From positions 9,202,876-9,266,875 of the forward strand of contig JAQFVV010000030.1 of NCBI GenBank assembly GCA_028023455.1: a stretch of DNA of 64,000 nucleotides, read 5' to 3'. The notes beneath the pieces were generated by a model. It searched no databases and had not been told where the DNA came from. It saw only the letters and a list, made by a program, of their open reading frames with translations. Of this stretch, positions 37,490-50,260 are shown in pieces. Position numbers and translations under genes: made by a program. Source of the stretch: Epiperipatus broadwayi (taxonomy: Eukaryota; Onychophora; Udeonychophora; Euonychophora; Peripatidae). Numbering within the stretch: position 1 is the first letter of the stretch; each line of letters begins with the position of its first letter.

Positions 37490-39821
37490 AAAGTCTGACG
37501 GTACCAGAAAGTCTGATTTGGCTATGGTTTCTGGAATTAAAATGATGTTTACTACATATTTCTACAAAACTGAAAAAGAAATCTTAAATAATTAGATATT
37601 CATTTGCTGACCATTATTCGGTAGGCTATTACTCGAAAAAATCCTACATTAAAGCATTGTGTATTTATAAAATACTGGAAAGTGATTATAAATAATGATT
37701 TACAATCGGAGAACAGTATGTTTTCTGGAGGAGGGGTCCAAACGATAATTTTTTGTTTGAATTATACATTAAAAAAAAAATCTACTTCCACTTGAATTAA
37801 TATGAAAAAATAATTAACTCTGAATTGGATTTAGTTTTTTTTTTTTTTAAAAAAAGTAAAGTCAACATAAAAAAAAATTATTAAACAAAATTATGATTAA
37901 GTTCGCCTTTTTTTTTTTTTAACAAATGGAAAAACTATGTTTTGAAAATAAAATGTTCCAAGGACAAAAAGAAATTAAATTACTTTAAAATTATTTAATA
38001 ACCATCATTTAAACTTTTATGTAATAGTTCAAAGTTAAAATGTTTTCAAAACAATTTATTTGCAGTTTTTATAAAGTATTTATTTTAAAAATTATCGATT
38101 AATATGATTATTTCACTAAGATTAATTATTATTAATAATTACATTTTGCATTATTATATATAGAGTAAGTACATCCAATTTCATGTCCGTAATCTATATT
38201 TGAATAATTCCAAACATGACTAGGATAGTAGATAGCCATCCTGCAGCTTATCCAACTAATTAAACAGTAAATAAGTATTCTAACTTAGGTGATTAAACAA
38301 GAATTGTTCAAGCTCTTCCCCTTAAGAACTTGGAAATCCTGGTAAACAATGTTTTTTTTTTTACTAATCCTTTAAGAGGCTATTGGGAAAATCATTGTAA
38401 GACTATCAAGTCCTCCATAATTTGATTTTTTTACATAAATACCGAGGTAATAATTTTTTTATATATAAAAAAATGCAAACTGTTAATTTTTAATAATTTT
38501 GATATGCTATTCTTTTTATTATTAAACATATATTAAGGTGTATAACATATCCGATAGCATAAATGAAATTTATAGTTTTACTGTTACGACTTTAATAAGA
38601 ATATCAACAAATTAAAAATCCTTCTTTTTCTTTTCAAAAACTTTATTTTTTTAATATCAATACTGAACATATATATTTATATAATACAAAACTCCAACGT
38701 TTCAACTGTTTTTATAATATATGACTTTAATAAGAATTAACATAAATTATTTAAAAAAAAAACAATTTACAAAAATTTCCTCGCAAAATAATTTTTAAAA
38801 TATAACTAAAGATATATTTATTATTTCAATTTTTTTTATAAGAGATAAAAGTTATTAGAAATTATATGCATTTTTTTTTCCATCTTAATTAGTTAGATTG
38901 TGTGTTGGTGTAAAAGTAGGTCAAATTTTAATTTTGTTGGTAGTTAATTCGAATAAGAATTTGCTTTTATTAAAAGAAAAACCAAAAATAAATAAATAAA
39001 ACACAAGTATTAGTTTTTTAAATTGTATGCATATATTTAAAGTAAAATAATGTCGATTTTAAGATTCAATAGTTTAAAAATAACTTCTTTAAGCATTTAA
39101 ACTCAGCTGTATTTTAACAGAGCAGCTTCCAAACTTTTTAACATCAAAATATCACTTTTTCAATTATATACAATTTGCTGCTCACCAGTTTATGTGCCAT
39201 ATTACAATCGATAAAAGTTCACCTATGATAGTTTCCCAATGATTGGAATCTGAAATAAGATCTCATATGATATTTCAGTATTACTAGAAGGAAAAAAAAT
39301 AATTTAAAAGCAATCTCAATAAATATTAAGTAATTATAGATTTATTTTAAAAAGTTGTCACATATAATTCCTATACAGTCATTGAAAATATAGAATCAGA
39401 ACTGTCTGTAATAATTATAAGGCAGAGTGTGTGGTTATGTATATATACTTAAGTCGGTTGTAAGTAATGTAATTACAGTCACACAACATATGAATAAATT
39501 TACACCACATTAATTACATTCTAGAAAATTTAATCATTAGCATGTGTAGTCGGATTTAATAAAATTAAAGTATGCTAAAATATTCAAATTAATGCAGAAA
39601 CTGAACTGATATAAAAACAGCAGATAATCCAGCAAAGTGTGTGAGTGCATAAAAAGATTATGTCAAGCTAACACACATAAACGGACAATGTTTGCTAAGC
39701 ATGCATCTAAAGAATTTAAACACCCATTGATGAAAGATAATGCTATAATTAGGATTTTCTAAGAATATTTAATTCTACCAACTTACTTGTCCACTAGCAT
39801 AATGATCAGAAAATCATCATT
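37490..39821. other. AT-rich intergenic DNA, nothing recognised
   Basis: Many A/T homopolymers; no supported gene, RNA or repeat family. Confidence 0.45.
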
Positions 39822-40493
39822 AAAACAGCTGCTTCAGAGTATGAAATGGGGATTGTGAAATTACACTATTATTATAGAGGTGAATATCCCATAGCTTTTG
39901 CTTTTAGAACATTAACAGCTTCTGAAAGAAACTACAATCAGCTTCACAAAGAAGCTTTGGCAATAGCTTTTAATGTGAAAATATTCCATTAGTATGTTTA
40001 TGGACATGAGTTCGAAATTTACACCAAACACTGTCTATTGATGGGTATTCTAATAAACTTGAAAAAAACTCCTCAATATGCTAGTCAAAGAATGATACAA
40101 TTGATTAATATTTTGACAGTATATGATTTTGAATGTATTTATAAACCTGGTAAAGGATTTGGCCATGAAGATAGATGCATTGTCAAGATTATTAGATATA
40201 CATGAGTTTGAACATAAAAGTAATGTTTACTTACATTAACTGTATAGAAAACAATGTATTGAATATTACCATAGTAGCTAAATGAACTAAAAGGGGTTTT
40301 GGCTATAAAATATTAGAAAGATGGATTAAACATAGTTGGCCTAAAAGTCAACCTAATTATGCAGCAAAACATATATGGAATGTACATAAAAGCCTGTCAC
40401 AGTGCAACAAATGTGTTCTAATGATGGACCATGTACTTATACCAACTGAAGGCAGAAAATAAGTACTAGGTTTACTTCATGAATAATGAAAAT
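39822..40493 (+). pseudogene. Ty3/gypsy pol fragment: RNase H and integrase N-terminus
   Basis: The plus strand carries the end of an LTR-retrotransposon polyprotein. The RNase H segment reads ASEYEMGIVKLHY, PIAFAFRTLTASERNYNQLH, KEALAIAFNVKIFH, then one stop, YVYGHEFEIYTKHCLLMG and YDFECIYKPGKG. A frameshift near 40165 restores the hallmark DALSRLLDIHEF (40174 onward). The integrase zinc-binding region follows with HIWNVHKSLSQCNKCVLMMD and VLIPTEGRK, a stop, and VLGLLHE. No LTRs, reverse transcriptase, integrase core or gag were found nearby, so this is an isolated inactive remnant. Loss of the RNase H catalytic acids upstream is likely. Confidence 0.9.
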
Positions 40494-40869
40494 GAAGAAT
40501 TAGCATTGAGATGGTATTTTCTAGCATTTCTTATATATATATATGCACATACATTTTTAAATCAAAGTATGCAGTTATTAGAATATTTTAAAATAGTAAT
40601 CTTTGAAATTTTTTTAGTTTTTTTTATTTATCTCAAAGAAATAAGGATTTTTTCATTTTATTAATTTACGTAAATCCATTACAACACAAGATAAAATTAG
40701 TATTTTCCTGAAAGTTTGTGATGATGGTATATTATTAGATGTGAAATGTAGGTCTTTTTCCATTATCTATGAGTGAATGTTGAATGTACAGAAAATTTTA
40801 AACTTTATTAAACTTTTCAAATACAAAAACTTGTTACTAATAACACACAATTAGACGATACTCATTAGA
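40494..40869. other. AT-rich spacer, nothing recognised
   Basis: A 61-codon plus frame at 40479-40664 is low-complexity and probably meaningless. Confidence 0.4.
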
Positions 40870-41595
40870 AATTAGACAATGTTTTGAATAGTATTATTCT
40901 CCACTTTTCTTCAGGTGTTGCTGTCCTGATATGCACAATGACAGTATTTGCATAGAAGTTGAACTCACACATTTAGATTCTTGAATATCGTATTTAAGGC
41001 AAACGCTCTAACCAATTGAGCTATTCTGTCAAAGGCAACAGATAAATCCTCCCGATTCCTTCAATTTTTTTCCAAGCCCTTTAATTTTTTTTTTTTAATA
41101 TTAATTTTTCCTAAGAGCAAGATTAATTAGAGGTTTCCATACATTGTGTATTGCCACACTGGTTTGACTTGTAGGATTTTTTACCATTGTCATATGAGCA
41201 GCTTTCTTGAATTTTCTTCTATGCATTTTTTTCTCTTTATCCAATATTTGTATATTTTTCCAATTAAACATATGGCCATTTGTACATACATGGTCTGCTA
41301 CAGTAAACACATCTGTTTTTTCTCTTTTAACTATTAGAATTGTGTTCTTTCAATCACTGTTCAACAGGGCAACAAATCTCACCAATATATTTTCTTCCAC
41401 ATTCACATAGTATTTCATAGATGCAGTTTTTGGTCTTCAGCATTTCCAGTTTAGACTTAGTAGAATTAAGACTTTCTCAAAGTGTTGTATGGCTTTGAAA
41501 AGCTGTTTTAATGTTATAATGACTACAGATTTTCTTTAATTTGTCTGCCCTTCCTAAAAAAAATTTAATTAAAAAATAATCTGGAAATCTTTTGT
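40870..41595 (-). pseudogene. Penelope-like element fragment P3 with tRNA-like 3' region
   Basis: Minus-strand reading gives SHYNIKTAFQSHTTLRESLN, then KNCIYEILCECGRKYIGEI (IYEI and KYIG are the GIY and YIG strands), a degraded LKEHN arginine-helix region, VADHVCTNGHMFNWKNIQIL, DKEKK, and VWKPLINLALRKN. These are the ordered landmarks of a PLE GIY-YIG endonuclease. Reverse transcriptase is absent. Downstream on the same strand are a tRNA-like segment (40953-41030) and a decayed CTGAAGAAAAGTGG...CAAAACATT element (40877-40917). The closest relative in the window is P1 at 29120. Confidence 0.85.
40953..41030 (-). repeat. tRNA-like segment in PLE 3' region
   Basis: The minus strand reads GACAGAATAGCTCAATTGG with a perfect A box (TAGCTCAATTGG), continues TTAGAGCG, and has a B-box-like GAGTTCAACTTC about 45 bases later. 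The acceptor stem does not close, so it is not a functional tRNA gene. A decayed counterpart lies at the same place in P1 (29239-29257). Confidence 0.6.
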
Positions 41596-41599
41596 TTAC

Positions 41600-42420
41600 A
41601 TGCAGTAGATAAGCTTAGTAAAGTGAGTTTAGGGGTCTTCAAAGCAGCTTTTTAAATCAATCATTTATGAAAGCTTTGAGAGAATAAACCAAAGAATTAA
41701 ATAATCAGTCAGTTCCAGTTAACTATGCCCCCAGAAAAACCAGTTATTTACTTGTTATTAAAAAATACATGCTTTAGTAATGTAGAAAAAAGAAGAAACA
41801 TGGCATAAGCCATTGCAATTTTACCAAGAATCCTGAATGTGGTCCTCAACAAGTATTTCTGATATAAGTCATCCAAATTATGAACTACTTCTATTTCTTT
41901 ATTAAAACATGTAACATAATCTAAATAATAAAGTTTTGTTTTTAAAAAAAAAAACCATAACATATGTATTCTATAATTACATTTAATTTCATCACATCTT
42001 TCTTAATGTGTCTGTATATAATTTACATTACAACAAGGATAAATTGTAAATGTATGAAAGCAAAGTTGTAAAATTAAGTCAACATCCAAAATCTTTTTAT
42101 TCATAATATTTTTGATGATATGATTTGATAACTTTGCCTTTTTATAAGCATATATATAAATTGAAGTGATATTAAATCTTTAGTTTGCCATTTTCTTTTT
42201 TTTTTTAAATAAATTATTGCTACTTTATATAAAACAAATAACATGTCAATCACTGGTTTTATCAACTGCCTTTGGAGAAACTTTAATTTAAAAATATAAC
42301 AATTTTAATCTTATTCAATATCACTAATATAATCTATTTGATGTTAAAGATTGAATGCATAAATTAATGGTGTTGTTTAATAAAGTATATTTTTACAATG
42401 ACTCACTAACACACAAGATA
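41600..42420. other. AT-rich intergenic DNA, nothing recognised
   Basis: No supported gene. The segment near 42325-42352 (ATATCACTAATATAATCTAT) has an inverted counterpart at 43371-43405. Confidence 0.45.
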
Positions 42421-42722
42421 AAACAGGCAAATCTCTCATATAGTAGTGTCATTCAGTGCAAGCCAGAGTAATCAATGGATGCCAGAAGGTTTGTGCATAA
42501 AATTCCTATCTAGTGCCTACTCATCCAATATCCCCAGACTTGTTTCTGGCTTGTGGCTTTTGTCAGTGAGGAGCTTTGGATCTGAGATCACTGCATCTAG
42601 ATCTTAGGATCTAAGGTAACCCTCTACCAGCCACCCTTAGCACTACTGTATGGAGAGTTTTGCCTGTTTTAACAACAGTTATGAGCAAGCATAAAAAATG
42701 GTGATCATGTGATGTTTAGTGG
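42421..42722 (+). mobile_element. SE-family element, copy E (internally deleted)
   Basis: The copy starts AAACAGGCAAATCTCTC and ends GATCATGTGATGTTTAGT. About 230 bp of the family's middle is missing compared with copies C and D. The start recurs inverted at 42643-42670, then ACAGTTATGAGCAAGCAT as in copy D. Flanks TAACACACAAGATA and TAACACCCAAGAAA are similar and may be an aged target duplication. Confidence 0.85.
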
Positions 42723-42724
42723 TT

Positions 42725-44640
42725 TAATAACACCCAAGAAAAAGTTATATAACATTCTCTTTTTTATAATAAATCTTGCATATTTAATATCTAAATACTT
42801 AATAATCAACTAACAGTATTATAAAAATAAAATAAAATAATATTAAATCTTCAATGTATCTTTTTTACATTTTCCATTTTATTCTTAATATTAACATATG
42901 ATTTAAAAACAACAACAACCAATCTATATAGGATACATGTTTCAAACAATAATCATTTTTATCAATTGCATTTAAAATATCTATCAATCTGCAATATAGC
43001 AATATTAATGTTATTTAAATACTACTGATTCTTTCCATTCAATGTTAAAGTCTGTACAAAATTATTTGATAAATCAATTTTTATAATATCTCAATTAATA
43101 TTTAAGATGGATATTTCCCAAGAAACCTTGCACACATGAGGACCTAAATATTCATAACATAGTATTTAGAATAAAATAGAAATCATAATAACTGACACAT
43201 TGACTTATTTCATATTTCTAGTACTGTTTAACAGTTTATTATTCATTAAATATTTATATGTGCCACATTTCTTGTGAAAAAATGATTTTTGTGTAATTCT
43301 GTCTTGTATGTCATTGAACCATCATAAAAATAAGCCTTATTAAACAGTACTGCTAACTTACACATTTAAACTTTAATATCAAATAGATTATATTAGTGGT
43401 ATTTAAATAAAATTAATCTTGCTATGTTTATGAATTAATTGTTTACTGCATATTTATATTTTATATAAGCAAAGTTTCTGATGAATAAATGAATGTTGTA
43501 TAAATATGCCTTATATATTAATAAGCCATTGTAAAAATGCCTATCTAAATGCTTCAAGAATTGACTTGTTCTATTACATCTCATCCAACTACTCTAATAT
43601 TTTATTATTTCTATATATAATCACAATATTATATTTAAATGTATTAATTTTTATTTCAAACTTTCATTAAATTTTATTAAACCTTCTAAAGACTTTGTTA
43701 AGCACATTCTAAATATCTTTTAATATTGGCGTACAATATTAAAAACAACTGCAATAAACTTTGTTTTACATTTCTAAAATTAACCAACTTCATGACACTA
43801 ATATAAGTTCATAAATTCAGTGAAATTAACCTGAAACAAAATAGGATACAAACAACACCTCTATCTTAAAACTAGAAAATATCCCATGATTCTCAGTTAC
43901 AATGCTTTTCAGTTGCAAACTCATTCGACTCACATGCTGCCATCTTGAGCTTCAATAGTAAGGAATTTAAGCATGGATCGTATGCAGCTGAATCTTACGT
44001 ATTTTCATTCAGTATCTACTTTTTATTTATTTTTTTCAATATTAAATTATGGCCTGACTTCAAAAACAACTTAATGTTTTGAATCTGTTTACTCATTTGC
44101 ATAGTTTTATAGTTCAGGACCCCATTCAGTGATTATATATTTTAGAATCCTCAGTTGTATAACAACTGTCGGCCCCATTTTCTTTTACTAAAATTGATAT
44201 AAAACCAAAAATAAGCATATGATCCCAGCTTACAGAGAGGTTTTCAGGAACAAACTCTTTTATTCTATTTCTGTGCTGTATATTTTTATAAACTTGAATA
44301 AAAAAGACACTTTGATCTATATTCATCATTTCAATTTTTAAAACTTTTTGTATAAAATTATAAATTGTCTAATAATTATTTACACACATTTTTTCTTCAA
44401 AATAAATTTAATCTATCAAATATTTTTTAAAATCAATATACCATTTTCTTTTTCTAAATGTATTCATCACTTACTTGAATCATAAATTAAATTACAAACA
44501 ATTCATTTTTTTTAGATCTTTTCTCTATATAACTTTCAATAATTTAACTGGAATTTTATAAACTCCAAGTTTTTTGTCAATCTTCATTTTTGTTACTAAT
44601 AATTTTTATTCATTTATCCACTATTATTGCATCAACACCT
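42725..44640. other. AT-rich intergenic DNA, weak internal repeats
   Basis: Positions 42930-43045 loosely repeat 42240-42360, and 43371-43405 is inverted relative to 42325-42352. No coding region was recognised. Confidence 0.4.
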
Positions 44641-44644
44641 ACTT

Positions 44645-44712
44645 TATTAAGTGCAGTTGGTAGAGAACTTCTGACTTGGGGTTTGTAGATCCCATGATCG
44701 AATCTAGTGCTC
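44645..44712 (+). repeat. tRNA-like segment (tRNA pseudogene or SINE head)
   Basis: GTGCAGTTGGTAGAG matches a tRNA D-arm/A box, and GATCGAATCTAG about 40 bases later resembles a T-arm/B box. A CTTCTGACTTGGGG block sits where the anticodon arm would be. The acceptor stem and full cloverleaf are not evident. Confidence 0.5.
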
Positions 44713-45033
44713 AAATTTCTTATGAACTCCTCAGCAATAAGCCATTAGCATCTTTAATTTTTTCTTATTGCATAAACACTTTCACGGAATTTAAATCAAT
44801 TTCCATTTTCTAATAATAAATGAATAACTTTTTATTATATCAGTTGTTATATATACTCTTTCCATTTTTTCAACATATTTACTCTGTAATAATAATTTAT
44901 TATTCTTTGATTTCATTATTATTTTATTCTGTGATTTTGTTTTTCCAATGCAAAATGTTTTATTATATCATAAATATAGGGGATTTATATTGGTGATTAT
45001 TTATCTTTTCTGCATGTATGTGGTCATGTGTAT

Positions 45034-45137
45034 CAGTAGTATGAGATAGTGTGGATAGTGAAGTGGCTTGAAAGTCTGAGTTCAACTCCCATATATTTAC
45101 AATTAGGCTCCAGGTTTAAGAGTGCCTGCATTTCAAA
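45034..45137 (+). repeat. tRNA-derived SINE-like unit, copy 2
   Basis: AGTATGAGATAGTGTGGA, GGCTTGAAAGTCTGAGTTCA then ACTCCC match the units at 15058 and 47090 in reverse orientation to those. The B box GAGTTCAACTCCC is well kept. Confidence 0.6.
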
Positions 45138-47089
45138 TCTTATTATATCATAAAATAAATTATACTTATCATTTATTTATAATTGTTTTATTTCATTACA
45201 TTACTTTTCTAGCTTTATCTATTTTGCTATGTATATTTTTCCAGCTTTTATTGATCATTTCATTGTTAATATAATACATTTGCATTCTTTTACTGTTTGT
45301 GATATATCTTTAAACTGCATTGATCAGTACATTCTCTATGTTTCATTTGAATGTATGTTTTCATTTGCTTTGCTATTTATTTATTTTAGGCTAGCAACTT
45401 GAAAATAAAGTTATACCTTTTTTATTTATTTATTAATTCCTTCATTTCTTTTTCGCTTTAAAAACTTTTTATACTTTTAAAATTTAGCCTCAATTCGGCA
45501 TGCCACTTACAAATTTAATTAAGAATTAATTGTGCACACGTATTAGTTAATTACAAAACCATATATATATATAACAGTATTTATAAAAGATTTGTCCTAT
45601 AATAATTTATAACATTTAAGTTCCATTTCGACCAGACTAAGGTCCAAATTCAGATGCAACTTGAAAACTTTTTTAGATAGTTAAAAATTTCAAATCAAGG
45701 TTAAAACAAATTTGAATTTGCTAGCTTATAGCCAAGCTAATTGTCCATTCAAATATTGATTCGTAAACAAATATCCAGCTTTTAAGTACTATTATGCATT
45801 ATATATTAAAAAAATTTCAAAAACTCGCACCCCACTAATTAAGTACTCTGATCATATTGCCTCTCTTTTACTATTCCTCTAGGATCTGCAATTGCTATTC
45901 AAGTCTATTTCACCTTATAAAAATTAAGTACAATTTTTAATACGGTACATCATTTATCATTAATAGCTAATCACATGCAACGAGTATGATTACCTTAGCT
46001 TCAAAAAAAAAAAAATATGGACAATATATAATAGTTTTATACTTGCAAAACACAATGTCCATATATGTCATATAAGGAGACTTTAACATTTTTTTTGTAC
46101 TATTTTTTTTTTTTTAAAAAAACTAACTTCAACATTATATACGATATACGTTTGTCTTTTCATTGTATTTTATTTTCTTAGATAAAACATTCAAGAAACT
46201 ATTTACGATGATTTTTATAATGTAAATAAGAAATACCTCTTCTTAAAAAAATAAAAAAATTACGTTTAGCTTCATTAAATTTATTATAAAATATTTTTTA
46301 AGAATTTTTTTAATTCTTCCTTTATGCTTCTGATTATATATTTAAGGAAGTTTATCTATTTGTTTGTGCACACACTTTTAAATTGTGACAAATTGTAGCG
46401 GTGGTGTGAAAAACTGCTATCCAGGGAAGGAGGTTGTTTAGTTTTACGGCTTGTAAAGTTCTGAGCTTAATTTAAAGATAGAATTTTGCTTGATAAAATA
46501 TCAATCTTATTTAATTATTTAAATACTCCACTATAAAATATTAAATATTTGTAGCAAAAGAAAAAGTTATTTTAAAATTTAATTCAAATTATGTTTTTAA
46601 CTGCCACATAAAATCCTCTCAAATATTATTATATAAAATGGTATTATATGCTTGAAAGATATTGAATCATAGCTTATTTAAGAGATTTGTCACAGGCTTG
46701 GTGTTCACTCACTTGGCAATAATATCGTACTTTATTCTAGACAACGTTCTTCAAGAAGAAAAACTATTTCAGAGTAAAAAGCCAAAATTCTTTAGTGTTG
46801 AATTTTACATTATAAGAATGTTTACTATGTATATATGTACTGTTTTATAAGGTTTTTAATCACATGTTAGTTAAACATATACTTGCTTATTTAAATTTCA
46901 ATAATAATATTTTTAAAATTAAAAAGTATTATAATTTAAAATAGATTTTATTTTTAGATTATAATTAAGCATCTGTAACTAGAATAATTATCATCAGCAT
47001 TAATTCGCATTAAAGTAAGACTATTACAACTAATAACAAAAAAAGGATTAAAAAAATTATCTTTTATAGTTTTAAAATATTAATTTTTT
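45138..47089. other. AT-rich intergenic DNA, nothing recognised
   Basis: No gene, RNA or repeat family supported. Confidence 0.45.
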
Positions 47090-47190
47090 TCTATAGTACA
47101 GGTTTACTTCTATAAGTGATATATAGGGATTTGAACTCAGACATTCATACGACCCTCAAATATCTATGCTATCTCATACAGCTGATAACC
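47090..47190 (-). repeat. tRNA-derived SINE-like unit, copy 3
   Basis: TTCTATAGTACAGG, ATATAGGGATTTGAACTCAG, CGACCCTCAA and ATGCTATCTCATAC occur in the same order as in copy 1 at 15058. The B box (complement of TTTGAACTC) is present. Confidence 0.55.
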
Positions 47191-48427
47191 TTGATCACAC
47201 ACATATCGAAAAGATAATTAATCACCAATATAAGTATTTTGTGCTAAACTAGCATTCGTCAATTGGTCCAGGTCATCTTCACACATATATACAATCAAAG
47301 CTCAGTTTATATTAAGATAGTTAATCTTTATACTTTAATGGGCAGGCTTCAAACAACTCCACCCCACAACTCTTCACCCATCCATTTCATTGAAAATCTG
47401 ATGAAATGCTCGAAGTCCATTTTATCGATTTACATGCAGATATAGTTTTGTAATGACTGTAGAAAATTAACTTGTGAACCACAAATACTTCACATATAGA
47501 AGATGCTGATATATTATTCTGTTAATTTGATGTCTTGCAATGCTGTTTTTTTAACTTCTGCAGACAACTTTTGTTTCTGAGATCCTTCAATATTATATTT
47601 AATTATAGTTTTACAATATATTTTATTCTCCACTATATCTTGACAAAAAAAATCAATATACATTGCACTTCTTTAAAATATCTTTCAGATAATCTTTATA
47701 ATGTAAATAGTCTGTTTTTCCCATAAAACAGAATTTTAAGGAAATGTATTTTTCATTCATTTCACATGTTCAATCCAATAGAGGCATAATGTTAAAATAG
47801 TGTAATCTATACTAACAACTTCAAAACATTGAAAAACATATTTATTGGTCTTATGATCTGGGCCATCATATTTTTTTAATTTTATATACCATCTTAAATA
47901 ACATCTTTCTAATGCCTCATGTTAATAAGCAGTCCAAGTCTCATCTCCACATAACAAATTAAGTAAAATAACAGTTCAACATATAGATAATTTAATTGCA
48001 CCAATTACTTCACTGAATACAATATCTGGAGTATATACTACATCACAATCTTACTCCACCTTTTTATTTAAAACCTACTAAGGTATTCACATTGGTTTAT
48101 ATACCTAAAATGGTATTCATCAAAGTTAAAGGTTATTGTTTTTTTTTTTCCATTACTGGTTGACAAGAATTTGGGTTTTTTAAACAATAATTATTAAATC
48201 AAAATCTTAGAAAAAATTACCAAATTAAAGATTAAACTAAATATTACCAAAAAAAGAGAGGGCATCTAAAAAGTAGTCGGAAAAAAATAGAAAAAGAAAT
48301 TGGCAAAAAGACATGGATAGACAAAGTGACATGGCTATTGGAAAGTCATACAGCAATATAGACTGAAGTATATACTCTTATTCTTCTCCTTTACTTTCTT
48401 TGTATTTCTTCATATGTTCATATATAT
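47191..48427. other. AT-rich intergenic DNA, nothing recognised
   Basis: Only short frames of 60-63 codons without motifs. Confidence 0.45.
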
Positions 48428-48715
48428 TGATTATAATTAACTTCTCTCATATATACTTTAATGCAAAAAAAAAATTTTTTTTTAAATAAAACTTCTTTAT
48501 TTTCCTAACAGTTTCAACTGTCCAGCAGTTTTCATCAGAGCCTCTCAAATTTCCTCTATCTTTTAAATCTAAAAAATTTAAAATTTTAAAGGTAGAGAAA
48601 AATTAAAAAGCTCTGATGAAGACTGCTGGACAGTTGAAACTGTCAGGAAAATACAAGTTTTATTAAAAAAAAATTTTGCATTAAAGTGTATATGAGAGAG
48701 TTATTATAAGAAATT
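48428..48715. repeat. Second hammerhead-like palindrome
   Basis: The arms are about 48428-48545 and 48608-48715, with an AT-rich centre that is itself partly inverted. The right arm carries CTGATGAAGACTGCTGGACA then GTTGAAAC. The left arm, in complement, carries CTGATGAAAACTGCTGGACA then GTTGAAAC. Both arms keep the CTGATGA and GAAAC boxes, unlike the 36.9-kb copy, where one is mutated. Confidence 0.87.
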
Positions 48716-48849
48716 ATAGACTGATAAAATGTTTTTATAAGTCGCATTCAAAACATTAATTATATTCTGCAGATTATATTTGAACTGTCAAAATTCTAGA
48801 ATCCAAGAAGATGAAGATCTTATTTCCAATACATTTTTATTTCATTTTT

Positions 48850-50260
48850 TCCATTAATAAAAAACCTGCTTCATGAATTTGTAAAACCATACCGAGTCTC
48901 TGAGAACATTCCTCTATTAATGAAAGCAACTTATTCAGCAAAATTTGTGAAAACATCTATATATAGTGAATAATAATATTCCATGACCATCTATTCCATT
49001 TACTTTTAAAAATTAGAATAATAGAAACATTCTCAAGCTCTCAAAGTGATACAACTTCTTGAATCAATATATGCATAAAAAAGTACAATATTTTTGAAGT
49101 TAATGTATCAAACCATGTTTTAAAATTTCTTCAGGAATATCATCAGGACTTGCAGCTTTTCCATTTTTAAAATTACAGAGAGCTGTTTTCTAAATCTAAA
49201 TGAGTAGACAAAATGGATAGATCATTAAAAATCATTATCACAGTTTATACATTATTATTCAAAAGACATTTAAAATATTTCTTCCAACTGTTGTATTATC
49301 AAAATATAAAGAAATGCTATAGTTAAGTTTATTACCATTTTCCAAGACCATATCTTATGGATTTATTAAAAATGATCTAAAGTTACCATGATCATTAAAT
49401 GTCTCAATCTTCTTTGCTGTTTTTTTCATCCAGCAATCATTTTTAAGTTTTCTTGTCAATTATTGAACTTCTACTTTTAAATATGTTTGTTTATTATGAA
49501 GTTCCACATACAATTTATTAGTCTACCAAGAAGAATATTTCACATGTTCCTTTTAATAAAATTACTACTAATAAGATCAATGATGGCAAACAAGACATAA
49601 TTCATTTTCTAGTGAATCTAAGAATATATTTATTTGTACTCATAACAAAACCATTCAGAAAGTTCTAAGCTTCTGTAAAATATGTTTGGAATAGATCTAT
49701 TTTTTTATTGTAACCTTGAATATACTAATCTGTAAACTATCCAACAATCTGTGACTATAAGTTCATGTATAATATGATCAAGTCTTACATTATGACTTTT
49801 CACTGTAATTTCATCCATGAAATGCCTTTATTTTGAAATTGGATGGTCATATAGTCCTTTATAATAATTTTTCTGTGTAAACAAAAATTTATAAAAGTCA
49901 ATCCACCTGTTATGCAAAAATTTAATAACTGTAATCATTTGAGTTTGTAGTAACAATATCATTATTTCCAACAACTTTTAAACAAAATCTACTAATTACA
50001 TCAACATATCCATTAAAGTCTTCAAAAAAAATTTTTTTAATGGTATTGCTATAATACCACAATCCAACAAGAAACAAAAGTTTTCTTTCTCTGAATTGTC
50101 TGAATATTTAATTTTAAAACAAATATGCTAAAAAAATGAACAGTGGTACCATTATGAAAGCCAAGCTTTAATGCCATTAGTTTTTTACTGACACATCAAA
50201 AAATTCCAAGAACAAAAGATACTAATTAGACTTTACAATAAATATAATATTATTCATTCT
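48850..50260 (-). pseudogene. Decayed LINE (different lineage): endonuclease and RT start
   Basis: Minus-strand frames broken by many stops and shifts still show an ordered EEP-type LINE. The endonuclease core FFEDFNGYVDVISRFC (a mutated GDFN motif) is followed by FTQKNYYKGLYDHPISK and IVTDCWIVYRLV, where the usual TDH is lost. Next come the linker RKLKNDCWMKKTAKKIE, then the reverse transcriptase beginning KNGKAASPDDIPEEILKHG, IILIFKSKW and LLNKLLSLIEEC. The pattern is the common animal RTE/CR1-like type rather than the minus-strand LINEs at 3.9-7.5 kb. The catalytic YADD region is missing beyond 48850. Confidence 0.8.

Noticed and set aside
42325-43405. Inverted pair near 42325 and 43371 as a transposon's termini
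   Set aside because: The match is only about 30 bp of AT-rich sequence 1 kb apart, with no supporting duplication or coding content.
44645-44712. Functional tRNA gene
   Set aside because: A and B boxes are suggestive, but the acceptor stem and cloverleaf do not close; more likely a pseudogene or SINE head.
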